From Acholeplasma laidlawii_A (GTDB lineage Bacteria; Bacillota_I; Bacilli_A; Acholeplasmatales; Acholeplasmataceae), in the NCBI RefSeq assembly GCF_030166555.2, contig NZ_CP126461.2: a DNA stretch of 64,000 nucleotides; one strand, given 5' to 3'. This document shows positions 25,491 through 35,112 of this stretch, piece after piece; within the stretch, counting starts at the first letter, position 1; every line of letters starts with the position of its first letter. The notes beneath the pieces were generated by a model, which did not search any database, was not told the DNA's origin, and saw only the letters and a program-made list of their open reading frames with translations. A program made the position numbers and the translations under genes.

Positions 25491-26278
25491 TTATGTTCGA
25501 ATCCGGAGTTAATAATATGCATAACTTTATCGCCAATTTCAGCTGTTGATAGACCATCATAGTCTTCATGTGTAATTGGTTTATGAATAACAACTTTAAT
25601 TTTTGTCTTTCTAAAGGGTGCACGATGCTGGATTTCGGAATTTCCAATAATTGTCATAGGTAAGATGGTTGCTTTTGGCTTTACTGCAATTTGGAAAGCA
25701 CCAGCACGTGTTGCAACCACACTGTCTTGATCACGGTTTTTACGACCACCTTCTGGAAATACAACCATTGAAAATCCAGTCTCGATATTTTTGATAGTTT
25801 CTACTAAAGCTTTAGCAGTTTTTCTTGTATCATCTCTGTAAATCGGCATACAATGCATTTGTTTCATACCCTCACGTAAGATAGGTATTTTATACAATGT
25901 AGACTTCGGTGTAAACGCCATTGGTCTTTTAATAGCCTGAATTGCAATAACAGGGTCCAGATAGGACTTATGATTCGTGTAAACCACCATTTTACCGTCT
26001 TTTGGCACGTTTTCTTTACCAATAATCTTAATACTAATGTTAAAGACAAAAATGCTTAAAAACCTCGCTAAACTTTGCCAACCATAATATTTATATCGGT
26101 TCATTAGTGGTAATTTTTGCCAAGCATAAATATGAATTAAGGCACCAATTATGATTGGTATAAAACCTACTAGATAACCAAGTGCTACCCAGAGTATAAT
26201 GTAGTAACCACCGAGTACATAGATGGACATAAGGGTTGAAAAGGTTACCCAACCAATTAAAAATAGAATTGTAAACAT
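25487..26278 (-). CDS. plsC: 1-acyl-sn-glycerol-3-phosphate acyltransferase
   Basis: 263 residues. Makes phosphatidic acid in membrane lipid synthesis. Two N-terminal membrane segments are followed by the catalytic HX4D motif NHKSYLDP (about residue 100) and the glycerophosphate-binding FPEGGRKNRD (about 178). The ATG at 26278 lies four bases after the folA stop; a longer TTG frame from 26308 overlaps folA and is less likely. Confidence 0.88.
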   Translation of the reverse strand: MFTILFLIGWVTFSTLMSIYVLGGYYIILWVALGYLVGFIPIIIGALIHIYAWQKLPLMNRYKYYGWQSLARFLSIFVFNISIKIIGKENVPKDGKMVVYTNHKSYLDPVIAIQAIKRPMAFTPKSTLYKIPILREGMKQMHCMPIYRDDTRKTAKALVETIKNIETGFSMVVFPEGGRKNRDQDSVVATRAGAFQIAVKPKATILPMTIIGNSEIQHRAPFRKTKIKVVIHKPITHEDYDGLSTAEIGDKVMHIINSGFEHK

Positions 26279-26282
26279 AATA

Positions 26283-26753
26283 TCAAATCTCTTTCTTATA
26301 TGTTGCAAATATTAAACTAGGTGCTAATTTTTTGTCAACTAATTTATAACTAGATAAGTCAAAATGGTTAAAGTATACATTACCTTTATGAACATCTAGA
26401 ACATGTGTAATTAATAAGTAATCAACATAAGGTAAGGTAAGGTTATAAATCACTTTCCCACCAATGATCCATAGTTCATCTTTATAGTTTTTAACAAAAT
26501 CCAACACATCTGTGATGCATTCTGCATCCTCATAAACTGTTTCAATGAGGTTAGCTACATAAATCTTACCGTATGGAAAAGGTTTATCTTTATAGTAACC
26601 TTTAAGTGATTTATAAGTTAAATCACCCATTAGTACAGTTTTACCTTTAGTTTTTTCTTTAAAATACGCCAAATCTTCTTTATAGTGCCAAGCAAGCTTA
26701 TTATCTTGACCTATAAGCCAATTGACATCCATTGCCCAAATTGCGTAAATCAT
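26283..26753 (-). CDS. folA: dihydrofolate reductase
   Basis: 156 residues, normal length. It regenerates tetrahydrofolate used by ThyA. Family patterns include IWAMDVNWLIGQDNKLAWH at the start, TVLMGDLTYKSL for the NADPH site and LWIIGGKVIYN. The start overlaps the thyA stop by four bases, as in many Firmicute thyA-folA pairs. Confidence 0.93.
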   Translation of the reverse strand: MIYAIWAMDVNWLIGQDNKLAWHYKEDLAYFKEKTKGKTVLMGDLTYKSLKGYYKDKPFPYGKIYVANLIETVYEDAECITDVLDFVKNYKDELWIIGGKVIYNLTLPYVDYLLITHVLDVHKGNVYFNHFDLSSYKLVDKKLAPSLIFATYKKEI

Positions 26754-27616
26754 ACAGCAACCACGCCTTTAATTGGCGGATATGGATCATAATCTATAAG
26801 TTCAAAGTCTTCATATTTAAAGTCTTCAAGTCTAGTGATTGATTTGTTGATTTTTAATATGGGTAAACGTCTTGGGGTTCTTGTAAGTTGTAAGTTTATT
26901 TGATCAAAATGATTTGTATATATATGTGCATCACCAATTGTATGTACAAAACTACCTAACTCAAAACCTGTTACTTGTGCAACCATCATTAAAAATAGTG
27001 CATAAGATGCAATATTAAATGGAATACCTAAGAATACGTCACCACTACGTTGGTAAAGTTGAAGGGATAACTTATTATCAACAACATAAAATTGAATTAA
27101 TGTATGACAAGGAGGTAACATCATTTGACCGATTTCGGCTGGATTCCAAGCAGATAATACCATGCGTCTAGAATCTGGGTTTGTTTTTAGCGTGTTAATA
27201 ATATATTCAATTTGGTCTACACCATTAAAATTACGCCACTGAGAACCGTAAACAGGACCCAAATCACCCCATTTTTCAGCAAATTCAACACTTTGACGAA
27301 TTTTATCTGAAAATTCCTTAATGGATTCTCCTTGATAATCTGAAGAATTCATATAATTTTTATATGGCCAGTCAGTCCAGATGCCAACATTATTATCGAC
27401 AAGATATTTAATATTAGTGTCTCCTTTGATAAACCACAATAATTCATGGATAATGCCTTTTAAAAATGTTTTTTTAGTGGTTAGGAGTGGAAACCCATCC
27501 TTTAAGTCAAAGAACATCTGGTAACCAAAAATTGATTTAGTTCCAGTGCCCGTACGGTCTGATTTTAATGTACCATTTTCCATGATATGACGGGCTAAAT
27601 CTAAATACTGTTTCAT
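26750..27616 (-). CDS. thyA: thymidylate synthase
   Basis: 288 residues. Methylates dUMP to dTMP using methylene-tetrahydrofolate. The nucleophilic Cys is in MMLPPCHTLIQF, followed by YQRSGDVFLGIPFNIASYA and GDAHIYTNH. The first gene of the thyA-folA-plsC-Smr operon; AGGAGTG lies before the ATG. Confidence 0.96.
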   Translation of the reverse strand: MKQYLDLARHIMENGTLKSDRTGTGTKSIFGYQMFFDLKDGFPLLTTKKTFLKGIIHELLWFIKGDTNIKYLVDNNVGIWTDWPYKNYMNSSDYQGESIKEFSDKIRQSVEFAEKWGDLGPVYGSQWRNFNGVDQIEYIINTLKTNPDSRRMVLSAWNPAEIGQMMLPPCHTLIQFYVVDNKLSLQLYQRSGDVFLGIPFNIASYALFLMMVAQVTGFELGSFVHTIGDAHIYTNHFDQINLQLTRTPRRLPILKINKSITRLEDFKYEDFELIDYDPYPPIKGVVAV

Positions 27617-27632
27617 AATACACTCCTAGTTT

Positions 27633-29009
27633 TTATTTTGCGAGTTCGTACAGACTTTCTGTATAAATTGCTAGAGCCTTCATTAAGTCATCAATATCAA
27701 TAAACTCATCTTTTTGGTGAATATATGTAGGTTTATCAATGAAATGTGGTCCAAATGCTACAACATTTTCTGTTGCTCTTGCAAATGTACCACCCCCAAT
27801 TGAAATTGGTGGTGTCATGTCGTTGGTATGTTTTTGGTAAACATTCATTAAAGTTTTAATTAATGTTGAATTTGGGTCTTTATATAGTAATTTTTGATGA
27901 TGATCAACATCCAAACCAAAACCTTCAGGTAATAGATTTGCAATTGGTTCAAATACATCTTTATCATAGTTGACGCCATTTGGGTATCTTAAGTTTAAAA
28001 CAAGTTCAAATTGGTTATTTTCAGAACTTGCTAAACCGAAGTTAACTGTTAAGTCACCCATTTCTTTATCCTTATAAGCAATACCTAATTTTTTACCTAA
28101 ATTATCAAATGTTAGATATTTAGTAGCAAAATTTACTAATTCATTATCAACACCTGCGAATTTAAGTGCCTCAAATAAAATATGTAGGGCATTTACACCA
28201 TCATCTGGAAGAGATCCATGTGCAGATTTACCGAATGTCTCAAGTACTAATACATCATTTTCTAATCTAGCTTCACCTTTAAAGTTATTTTTTTCTAGGT
28301 AATCTAAAAATCTATGTTTAATTACTAGATCAGGCTTTACATGGGCTTTAGCACTTTCAGGTACCATATTCGCACGTAAACCACCCTCTACTTTGTATAG
28401 GATATCGTTATTGAACTGACCTCTAATAATTGTCATAGTAATGCCTTTTTCAGCATAGATTAAAGGGAAGTCGGCATCTGGGATGAATCCTGCAATTGGA
28501 GCTTGTGGATGCTTATTAAAGTAGTAATCAACACATCTCCAACCTGATTCTTCATCAAGGCCTAAAATAAGTTTAATACGTGTATTCAGTTCTACACCTA
28601 ATTCTTTTAATATCTTCATACCATAATAAACAGCCATTGTAGGTGCTTTATCATCTTCAGCACCACGTGCATAAATCTTGTTATCATGGATTTCAGCACC
28701 ATATGCTGGATAAGTCCAACCAGTACCTGCTGGGACAACGTCTAAGTGACCAATGGAACCGATGTATTCTTTGGAATCACCAAATTCAATGTGTCCTGCA
28801 TAACCATCAACGTTTTCAAACTTGAAACCATCACGTTTAGCTAAATTAAGCATAAACTCTAAGGCTTCTTTATTCCCTTCTCCAAATGGTGCACCCACTC
28901 TATTTGGATCAAAAGTTGTTAACTCAGAATTAATTCTTAGTAACTCTTGAGTATCCTTAATAAATTGGTCCTTATATTTTAGGGCCAATGCTTTAAAATC
29001 TATTGACAT
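27633..29009 (-). CDS. pepV: dipeptidase PepV (M20 family)
   Basis: 458 residues. Zinc-dependent exopeptidase for dipeptides in the cytoplasm. First metal site GHLDVVPAG (about 87), bridging Asp in RGAEDDKAP (about 116), and the general base Glu pair in GLDEESG (about 150). The lid domain and the second metal site (THxxP-like end, FIDKPTYIHQKDE) are complete. AAGGAGATGATG precedes the ATG. Confidence 0.9.
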   Translation of the reverse strand: MSIDFKALALKYKDQFIKDTQELLRINSELTTFDPNRVGAPFGEGNKEALEFMLNLAKRDGFKFENVDGYAGHIEFGDSKEYIGSIGHLDVVPAGTGWTYPAYGAEIHDNKIYARGAEDDKAPTMAVYYGMKILKELGVELNTRIKLILGLDEESGWRCVDYYFNKHPQAPIAGFIPDADFPLIYAEKGITMTIIRGQFNNDILYKVEGGLRANMVPESAKAHVKPDLVIKHRFLDYLEKNNFKGEARLENDVLVLETFGKSAHGSLPDDGVNALHILFEALKFAGVDNELVNFATKYLTFDNLGKKLGIAYKDKEMGDLTVNFGLASSENNQFELVLNLRYPNGVNYDKDVFEPIANLLPEGFGLDVDHHQKLLYKDPNSTLIKTLMNVYQKHTNDMTPPISIGGGTFARATENVVAFGPHFIDKPTYIHQKDEFIDIDDLMKALAIYTESLYELAK

Positions 29010-29049
29010 ATATCATCATCTCCTTGTTAAATATTCTATCATTTATATC

Positions 29050-29071
29050 AAAAAAACTCTATTAAATAGAG
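29050..29071 (-). terminator. terminator of the membrane protein gene
   Basis: CTCTA/TAGAG hairpin (29057-29071) overlapping the stop codon, followed on the minus strand by a T run. The stem is short. Confidence 0.5.
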
Positions 29072-29829
29072 CTCTTTTGTTCAATATATTCAGTATATGC
29101 TTCTTCAAGACTTTCATAACTATCTATATAATCTTTTAGATAATTAAATAAATCAGAATCAATTGGTTTAAATGGACTTTCAGTCATCTTTATATCATCT
29201 TGAATATAATATAAGTATTTCATTTTTCCATGTTCTTGATAGAAACCTCTTGGATATACTCTATCGACACCAGTGTATTTTTTTGCAATTAAACGTGATC
29301 TAGAAGTATGTAATTCATAAACATGCTTAGTGTTTTTTCCTACAACTAATACATATGTAAATTTCTTTTTATAACCTAAGCCAATAATTGCACTTAATAC
29401 AACAAGTGCTAGTACACCAGTAACAGAAATACTCCAAATATTTTCTGCATCAAATGCTGATAATAAACCATCGAGCACTGCTAAACCTGCACCAATTAAC
29501 AGGATAATAAATACACCCCATGAGGCAATTAGTATTCGATTAAATATAGCCACAAAAAATAGGGAAGTACGTGCATCATCATGTAAAACATAATGCTTAA
29601 TCATACTATTTACAGTAAAGTGTAAAGGTATTAAGAATAAGTAAGGCAATCCTAAAGCAATCAAATCAAGGGTATAAAGACCTTTAAATTGGTAATAAAT
29701 AAGTAATATGGCTACGACAGATAATATTGCGTACGTAGAGAGTGTAATCCAAATCTTTCTTGGACCACAAATAACATATAGTAAACCCATTGTGAATAAT
29801 GCAGCGAGAAGTAATGTCCAAAATATCAA
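29062..29829 (-). CDS. multispanning membrane protein, unknown
   Basis: 255 residues: about five membrane helices in the first 170 residues, then a soluble C-terminal domain of roughly 85 residues that is rich in Tyr, Glu and Lys. The soluble part starts with a strand-rich stretch (FTYVLVVGKNTKHVYELH). I do not recognise a family. A ribosome site (AAAAAGGAGG) precedes the ATG. Confidence 0.65.
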   Translation of the reverse strand: MIFWTLLLAALFTMGLLYVICGPRKIWITLSTYAILSVVAILLIYYQFKGLYTLDLIALGLPYLFLIPLHFTVNSMIKHYVLHDDARTSLFFVAIFNRILIASWGVFIILLIGAGLAVLDGLLSAFDAENIWSISVTGVLALVVLSAIIGLGYKKKFTYVLVVGKNTKHVYELHTSRSRLIAKKYTGVDRVYPRGFYQEHGKMKYLYYIQDDIKMTESPFKPIDSDLFNYLKDYIDSYESLEEAYTEYIEQKSSI

Positions 29830-29881
29830 GTGAGCTCGCCTCCTTTTTATTTACTTAATTATACCATATTTTCGCTATAGA

Positions 29882-30226
29882 TTAACTATTTAGATCTGCA
29901 CTATATTCTTCAATTTCTCTTGGTAAGAATATTACATGTTCTGCAATAATATTAACGTTTGTCCTATTTTTATCTTGATCATCAATCCATTTACTAACCT
30001 CTAAACGACCTTTAATAGCAATACCCATACCTTTTCTAAAATAATCTTGGGCACGCTTATGGTTTTGCTCAAATAACGCTACCCTAAAATAATCAGTATC
30101 ATAATTTCCATCATAATTTTTATAAGGTCTCATCACAGATACCCTTAAATCAGTATATTTTACACCATTATCACTTTCTTTCGGGTCAAAGCTGACAACC
30201 CTTCCTATTAGGTTTACAAATGTCAT
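29882..30226 (-). CDS. ssb: short single-stranded DNA-binding protein
   Basis: 114 residues: one OB-fold of the SSB type (start MTFVNLIGRVV; TDYFRVALFEQ; KGRLEVSKW). The C-terminal acidic tip that recruits partners in main SSBs (DDDIPF-like) is absent; the end is EEYSADLNS. It may be a secondary SSB. The start at 30226 is set by AAAGGAG; an upstream in-frame ATG at 30271 lies before that site. Confidence 0.8.
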   Translation of the reverse strand: MTFVNLIGRVVSFDPKESDNGVKYTDLRVSVMRPYKNYDGNYDTDYFRVALFEQNHKRAQDYFRKGMGIAIKGRLEVSKWIDDQDKNRTNVNIIAEHVIFLPREIEEYSADLNS

Positions 30227-30323
30227 ACAAAAATCTCCTTTTTCTTTTAATGTAACATAATTTGTAAACATTAAAAAATATGCCTTTTACATATACAATG
30301 CGATGTAAGTCCTGATTATAAAG

Positions 30324-30352
30324 AAAAAAGACAACCAAAACTGGGTTGTCTT
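30324..30352 (-). terminator. terminator of the long tgt/ftsZ to ymfH block
   Basis: AAGACAACC (30328-30336) and GGTTGTCTT (30344-30352) pair; a T run follows on the minus strand. It ends the run of minus-strand genes that starts upstream at about 42 kb. Confidence 0.85.
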
Positions 30353-30380
30353 AAAGTGTATATATTTTATTGATGAATTT

Positions 30381-31649
30381 TCAGCTATTTTGGTCATTTT
30401 TAATAAAATGTGAAAAACTAAACATATCTTTTGTAATGGATGCTTTAAAATCAAGTATATCTTGATAAGTGATTCCATCTAATAAGTTAAATGCCGCTTC
30501 TAAACTAATACCATTAAGTTGATATTTACCATATAAAAACAATCTATTTTCAATATCATCTAAAGCCATCATAAAGTGACCTAAATAAGCTTTTTTTAGT
30601 GCGATGAACGCCGCTTTTGTTAAATCCTTATTATCGGTACTAAAGAACTGATTTAGTACATGTTCTTTTAAATCAAAACTATGGTCAGACTCAACATCCA
30701 TCATAAAGATTAATGTTTCATCTTCTAAGATTAAATTGAAGTTAAAGCCATCAATCATGAGGTTTAAAGCACTCATCTGTTCTTGAAAATTTGTACTTGT
30801 ATCATAAAGCATACGCATTAAAAATAACATGTAAAGTTCGGTCTTAAATAGGACTTTTTCTTCTTTTGTATCTAAAATACATTTAATACCCATATTAAAG
30901 ACACCAACATTTATTTTAAGATGATAAATTTCTTCTCTAGATTTAATGCTTTTTGGTTCATCATTATTTAAGATCACTAGATTTTTGGTTTTAGTGATTA
31001 AAGACTCGTAATTAAGTAATGCATGTTTAAATTGTTCAACATCAATTGGTCCTAATATGAGTAATTGACGTTTATCAGACGTATAAAAATGATCAAATAC
31101 ACGTTGTAGGTCTTTAGCAGAGATGTTGGATATGTCTGATTTTCTACCAGTAATTTCATATTTGATGGGATGTTCATAAATTAATTGATCAAACATCTTT
31201 TTTTGAACGATGGTATCTACTTCATCATCATACATTGCAATTTCTTCTTTGATGATTGATTTTTCTGCTTGGACACGTTCTCCTGTGAAATTTGTTGTTT
31301 CTAGCATCTCTAACAAGTATAGTGTAGCTTCAAGCATATTTTTATGACCAATCACGCCATATGTTGTTTGACGATAAGTTGTCATTGCATTAGCAATCAC
31401 ACCTAACTTATGAAATTGTTCAAAGGCATCATGATCTTTCATCATATACATCATATGCTCTAAAAAGTGAGCAATACCTGGTTTTAGTTGATGTGTTTTA
31501 TTTCCGATTTTGTATGCTGTATGAATGGAGCCCAGTGGCACATCATATTCTACATATGTTTGTAGCGTTGGAGCGTATATAAGTTCTACATTAAGACCGT
31601 TTTTCAACATAAACTTTACAGGTTTTTCATTAAAACCATTAAACTTCAT
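30381..31649 (-). CDS. ymfH: M16 metallopeptidase, YmfH type
   Basis: 422 residues. Zinc motif HxxEH is in GIAHFLEHMMYM (about residue 62), so this is the active half of an M16 pair. GGAGGTGA before the ATG at 31649 decides the start; a GTG at 31664 would lie before that site. It overlaps ymfF by 11 bases. YmfF/YmfH-type pairs are thought to process peptides; no peptide substrate is identifiable here. Confidence 0.87.
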   Translation of the reverse strand: MKFNGFNEKPVKFMLKNGLNVELIYAPTLQTYVEYDVPLGSIHTAYKIGNKTHQLKPGIAHFLEHMMYMMKDHDAFEQFHKLGVIANAMTTYRQTTYGVIGHKNMLEATLYLLEMLETTNFTGERVQAEKSIIKEEIAMYDDEVDTIVQKKMFDQLIYEHPIKYEITGRKSDISNISAKDLQRVFDHFYTSDKRQLLILGPIDVEQFKHALLNYESLITKTKNLVILNNDEPKSIKSREEIYHLKINVGVFNMGIKCILDTKEEKVLFKTELYMLFLMRMLYDTSTNFQEQMSALNLMIDGFNFNLILEDETLIFMMDVESDHSFDLKEHVLNQFFSTDNKDLTKAAFIALKKAYLGHFMMALDDIENRLFLYGKYQLNGISLEAAFNLLDGITYQDILDFKASITKDMFSFSHFIKNDQNS

Positions 31650-32856
31650 AGTCTTCACCTCCACTTAATGTATAGGTAGTAGTTAGTGTCATCATACTTA
31701 AGACTTTCATAATATCCTCATTAGATACCTCATCAATTTTGTTCATGATATCATCAAGTGTCTCTCGATAACCAAATAAATCAGCATTAAATTGTCTAGG
31801 AATCATACTATCTTGAAAATCAAGGGATGAATATATCTCATTTTTTAAGTAATCTTTAGCTTCTTTAAGTTGATCACTTGATGGACCATCAAACATAAAA
31901 TTATTAATCGTTTCAACAATGATGTTATAAGCTAAATCCTTACTTTCTATATTAACGCCTGCATAGATAATGAGATATGATTTATCGTATTCGAATTTGG
32001 AGTCTACATCATAAGCTAAATAATAGGTTTCTCTAAGTAATTTATATAACATACTTTCAGGATAACCACCAATAAGCATATTTACTAAGAGTGCTGCAGT
32101 ATAAAGAGGATCTTTTCTATCAACATTTAAGTGATAAGCAAAGAATATGTAGGCTTGTCCCATTGGTAAGGTTTCATTATAGTTTTGGATAGTTTTATGT
32201 ACATGATCAAATTTAAGTGGTTCAATGACACTTTCTTGTTCATAAGATTTTAATTCAGATAATTTATCCTTCATATATGGATTGACATCACCAGATACAT
32301 AGAGCTTAATCGTGTCATTTAAAAAGTAATTTAAGTAATAGTCATAAGTCTCTGTTAAAGATACATCAAGAGCTTCTTCAAGCGTTCCAGTAATACTTTT
32401 ACCATATGGATGATCTAAGTAGATGTATTTAACGAGTTGCTCTTTTGCATAGGCAAATTTATGATCTTTTTTAGATTGTATTTCATTGATAGTATATCGT
32501 TTAGCCTCTTCAAATATAGATGGCAGAAATGGTTTTCTATCAAAAAACATTTCTTTAATAATTTGAACAATATCATCTAACATGGCATCATCTGAAATTA
32601 GGCTTGGGTTTGGGAAAACAAAGTTAAAACGCATAATATGGAAGTCTTTTAACACAAAAACATGGTTTGTTATAAACATACCATAAAGTGTGTTAAGTTT
32701 TTTAGATAGTTGTTGTTTAGACATATACGTTTCAGTGTAGCTTGTGAGTATACGTGCTAATAAAAAGCGATACAAAAATGCATCGGATTCTATTTTCGAG
32801 ACAAAATAGACTGATATATGTATCGCTTGATATTGTTTTGTTGGCAAGAAAATCAT
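31639..32856 (-). CDS. ymfF: M16 peptidase-like protein, YmfF type, no zinc motif
   Basis: 405 residues with M16 folds at both halves but no HxxEH where the active site would be (the N-terminal segment reads YFVSKIESDAFLYRFLLAR). It is therefore the inactive partner of YmfH. Its start overlaps the deoD stop by four bases. Confidence 0.83.
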   Translation of the reverse strand: MIFLPTKQYQAIHISVYFVSKIESDAFLYRFLLARILTSYTETYMSKQQLSKKLNTLYGMFITNHVFVLKDFHIMRFNFVFPNPSLISDDAMLDDIVQIIKEMFFDRKPFLPSIFEEAKRYTINEIQSKKDHKFAYAKEQLVKYIYLDHPYGKSITGTLEEALDVSLTETYDYYLNYFLNDTIKLYVSGDVNPYMKDKLSELKSYEQESVIEPLKFDHVHKTIQNYNETLPMGQAYIFFAYHLNVDRKDPLYTAALLVNMLIGGYPESMLYKLLRETYYLAYDVDSKFEYDKSYLIIYAGVNIESKDLAYNIIVETINNFMFDGPSSDQLKEAKDYLKNEIYSSLDFQDSMIPRQFNADLFGYRETLDDIMNKIDEVSNEDIMKVLSMMTLTTTYTLSGGEDYEV

Positions 32857-33563
32857 AATTTAGTATTTAATGCTATCTCCATCATTTTCGTAAATGCATT
32901 TTGACGTTCTTCTGCACTTGTTGCTTCATGTGTAACTAATGAATCAGAAATAGTTAAAATACATGCTGCATTTTTACCTGTTGCTAATGCGTTTGCAAAT
33001 AATGCAAAACTTTCCATTTCAACACATAATGCGCCATGTTTTTCATAAATATCTTTATATTCATCGCCATTAATACGATAGAACACGTCAGATGAATGAA
33101 TTGTACCTTCTGTCATTGGAATACCTAAGCGTTTCGCTGTATTCTTTAATTTAGTATTTAATTTTTTAGTTGCTGATAACTTCTTTCTTCCAGATACGCC
33201 CATTGTTTTAGCATAACTTGACTCTGACCAGCAGTTTTTAGCTATAACTACATCATATAGGTTTAATTTATCAGTGTAAGCACCTGCTGAACCAATACGA
33301 ATGATATTTTCTACATCGTAGAATTTAAATAATTCGTAAGAATAGATACCAATACTTGGCATACCCATTCCAGAACCCATAACTGAAATTCTTCTTCCTT
33401 TATATGTTCCAGTATAACCTAACATATTACGTACACCATTAATTTGCACAACATCTTTTAGATATGTTTCTGCAATAAATTTCGCACGTAGTGGATCTCC
33501 TGGCATTAAAACTGTTTTAGCAATTAAGCTTTTATCTTGTAACTCAATATGTGGTGTTGCCAT
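32853..33563 (-). CDS. deoD: purine-nucleoside phosphorylase (DeoD type)
   Basis: 236 residues, normal for the hexameric family. Splits purine nucleosides with phosphate. Phosphate site MPGDPLRAK (about 20), GSGMGMPSIGIYSYEL, IRIGSAGAY and the base-binding SDSLVTHE near the end. ATG at 33563 lies nine bases after AAAGGAG. It overlaps deoC by 20 bases. Confidence 0.95.
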   Translation of the reverse strand: MATPHIELQDKSLIAKTVLMPGDPLRAKFIAETYLKDVVQINGVRNMLGYTGTYKGRRISVMGSGMGMPSIGIYSYELFKFYDVENIIRIGSAGAYTDKLNLYDVVIAKNCWSESSYAKTMGVSGRKKLSATKKLNTKLKNTAKRLGIPMTEGTIHSSDVFYRINGDEYKDIYEKHGALCVEMESFALFANALATGKNAACILTISDSLVTHEATSAEERQNAFTKMMEIALNTKL

Positions 33564-34212
33564 CACTTGTTTCTCCTTTAATTAATTTGACTCCGCTTGA
33601 TGTACCTAAGCGGTTAGCCCCTTTTTCTATCATTAATAATGCATCTTCTTTACTGCGGATACCGCCACTTGCTTTAATCAGTGCGTCATCTCCTACAGCT
33701 TTTTTAATCGTAACGATATCTTCAACAGATGCACCTCTTGATGCATAACCTGTAGATGTCTTAACGAATGTAGCACCAGCTTTAACAGCTATTTTTGAAA
33801 CAAATGTGATTTGTTTCTTGTCAAGATATGCTGTTTCAATAATTACTTTAACAGTTCTACCTTGAGCAGCCTTAACAACAGCTTTGATATCTTTGGATAC
33901 ACGGTTACGATCTTTAGAACGTACAGCATCCACATCAACAACCATGTCAATTTCATCTGCACCTTGTTTAATTGCTTCTTTTGTTTCAAAAGCTTTCACT
34001 TTTGGTAAGTGTGTTCCAAAAGGAAAACCTACAACTGTACAAACAAGTACACCTGTACCTTCTAGACGAGATTTAGCATGTGCAACCCAGATTGGTGAGA
34101 CACAAACACTTTTAAACTGATGTTCTATTGCTTCATCAATAAGTGTATCGATATCACTTAAAGTAACAATTGGACCAAGTTTAGTATGATCAATATATGT
34201 ATTTAATTTCAT
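33544..34212 (-). CDS. deoC: deoxyribose-phosphate aldolase
   Basis: 222 residues. Splits deoxyribose-5-phosphate into acetaldehyde and glyceraldehyde-3-phosphate. The Schiff-base Lys is in FVKTSTGYA (about 152), the Asp in DEIDMVVDVD (about 89) and a second Lys in LIKASGGIR (about 181). With DeoD, Pdp and DeoB this closes deoxynucleoside breakdown. Confidence 0.95.
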   Translation of the reverse strand: MKLNTYIDHTKLGPIVTLSDIDTLIDEAIEHQFKSVCVSPIWVAHAKSRLEGTGVLVCTVVGFPFGTHLPKVKAFETKEAIKQGADEIDMVVDVDAVRSKDRNRVSKDIKAVVKAAQGRTVKVIIETAYLDKKQITFVSKIAVKAGATFVKTSTGYASRGASVEDIVTIKKAVGDDALIKASGGIRSKEDALLMIEKGANRLGTSSGVKLIKGETSDGNTTY

Positions 34213-34235
34213 ATATAATTCCTTTCAATGTTTTT

Positions 34236-35096
34236 TTATAAATCCATGAATATATTTAGGCTTTGCTTTGTAAAACTTTTAGTAATTGGTGTCCACTTCA
34301 TCTTCTTAGTCTTTTTATTTATCGACTTACTATTTTTTTTAGGTATTACTTTAGTATCTTGCAAGAAACCTGGTACATCAAGTAGTTGTTTTTTGAATTT
34401 TTCTACAAATTCAACATAACTAATGACTTTAATGACACCATCTGTTTGATGAAATAAAAGATAGTCTAGATAAGGTGGAAACACAATCGTATCATGTTCT
34501 TTCCATTCTGTTGCAATATAGGATTGTTCTTGTTCATCTTTAATAAAATAATACTTAGGTAATAATGTGTCTAAATCTTCATAATAGCTTTGTAAAGCAT
34601 CCTTTTCATCAATATATCTTAAGATACCTGATAATTTTTCTTCTTTAGTGAAGACGTAATTATTTGCTTCATTCGGATATTTTTCAACATAAGCACGTTT
34701 AACCATTTCAAATACCTTAAAGATACGTTCAGCATTAAAAGATAATACATCTTCAAACATTTCTGATAATACAAAGAAGTTAAAGCGGTCACAGACCTTC
34801 TTAATTAGTTGTATAACATGTTTAACGAAGTAATTCGGACTTAAAATCGGTAATCTTAAGTGGAAGTTTACTTCTAAGAACTGTGGGCTTAAACGCTGAA
34901 TATTAGGCACTTGTGATTTTGGTGTGATGAAGAATGCACAGGTATAGCCAAGTCTTGGATGCGTGTATAAAAATCTAACAGATTTTTCATCCATCTCAAC
35001 TTCCATACCTTCGATTGTTTCAAAAAAATCAATAACTTCTACCATATCAAGTTCCCTTGATTTTTCTTTAAAAAAGTGAATGTAGAAATGACTCAA
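34236..35096 (-). CDS. conserved-looking cytoplasmic protein, unknown
   Basis: 286 residues with no signal peptide or membrane segment. The composition is mixed alpha/beta with many aromatic residues (FFETIEGMEVEMDEKSV; YYFIKDEQEQSY) and a very basic tail (KKNSKSINKKTKKMKW). I do not recognise a family. It lies between surE and deoC in the same direction with short gaps, so it is expressed with housekeeping genes. Confidence 0.6.
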   Translation of the reverse strand: MSHFYIHFFKEKSRELDMVEVIDFFETIEGMEVEMDEKSVRFLYTHPRLGYTCAFFITPKSQVPNIQRLSPQFLEVNFHLRLPILSPNYFVKHVIQLIKKVCDRFNFFVLSEMFEDVLSFNAERIFKVFEMVKRAYVEKYPNEANNYVFTKEEKLSGILRYIDEKDALQSYYEDLDTLLPKYYFIKDEQEQSYIATEWKEHDTIVFPPYLDYLLFHQTDGVIKVISYVEFVEKFKKQLLDVPGFLQDTKVIPKKNSKSINKKTKKMKWTPITKSFTKQSLNIFMDL

Positions 35097-35112
35097 TTGT
35101 CATCACCCCTTA

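Noticed and set aside
32859..32872. TTTAGTATTTAATG, identical to 14 bases of the repeat at 20052-20065
   Set aside because: It is the end of the deoD coding sequence and its downstream overlap; the match is short and AT-rich, so coincidence is likely.
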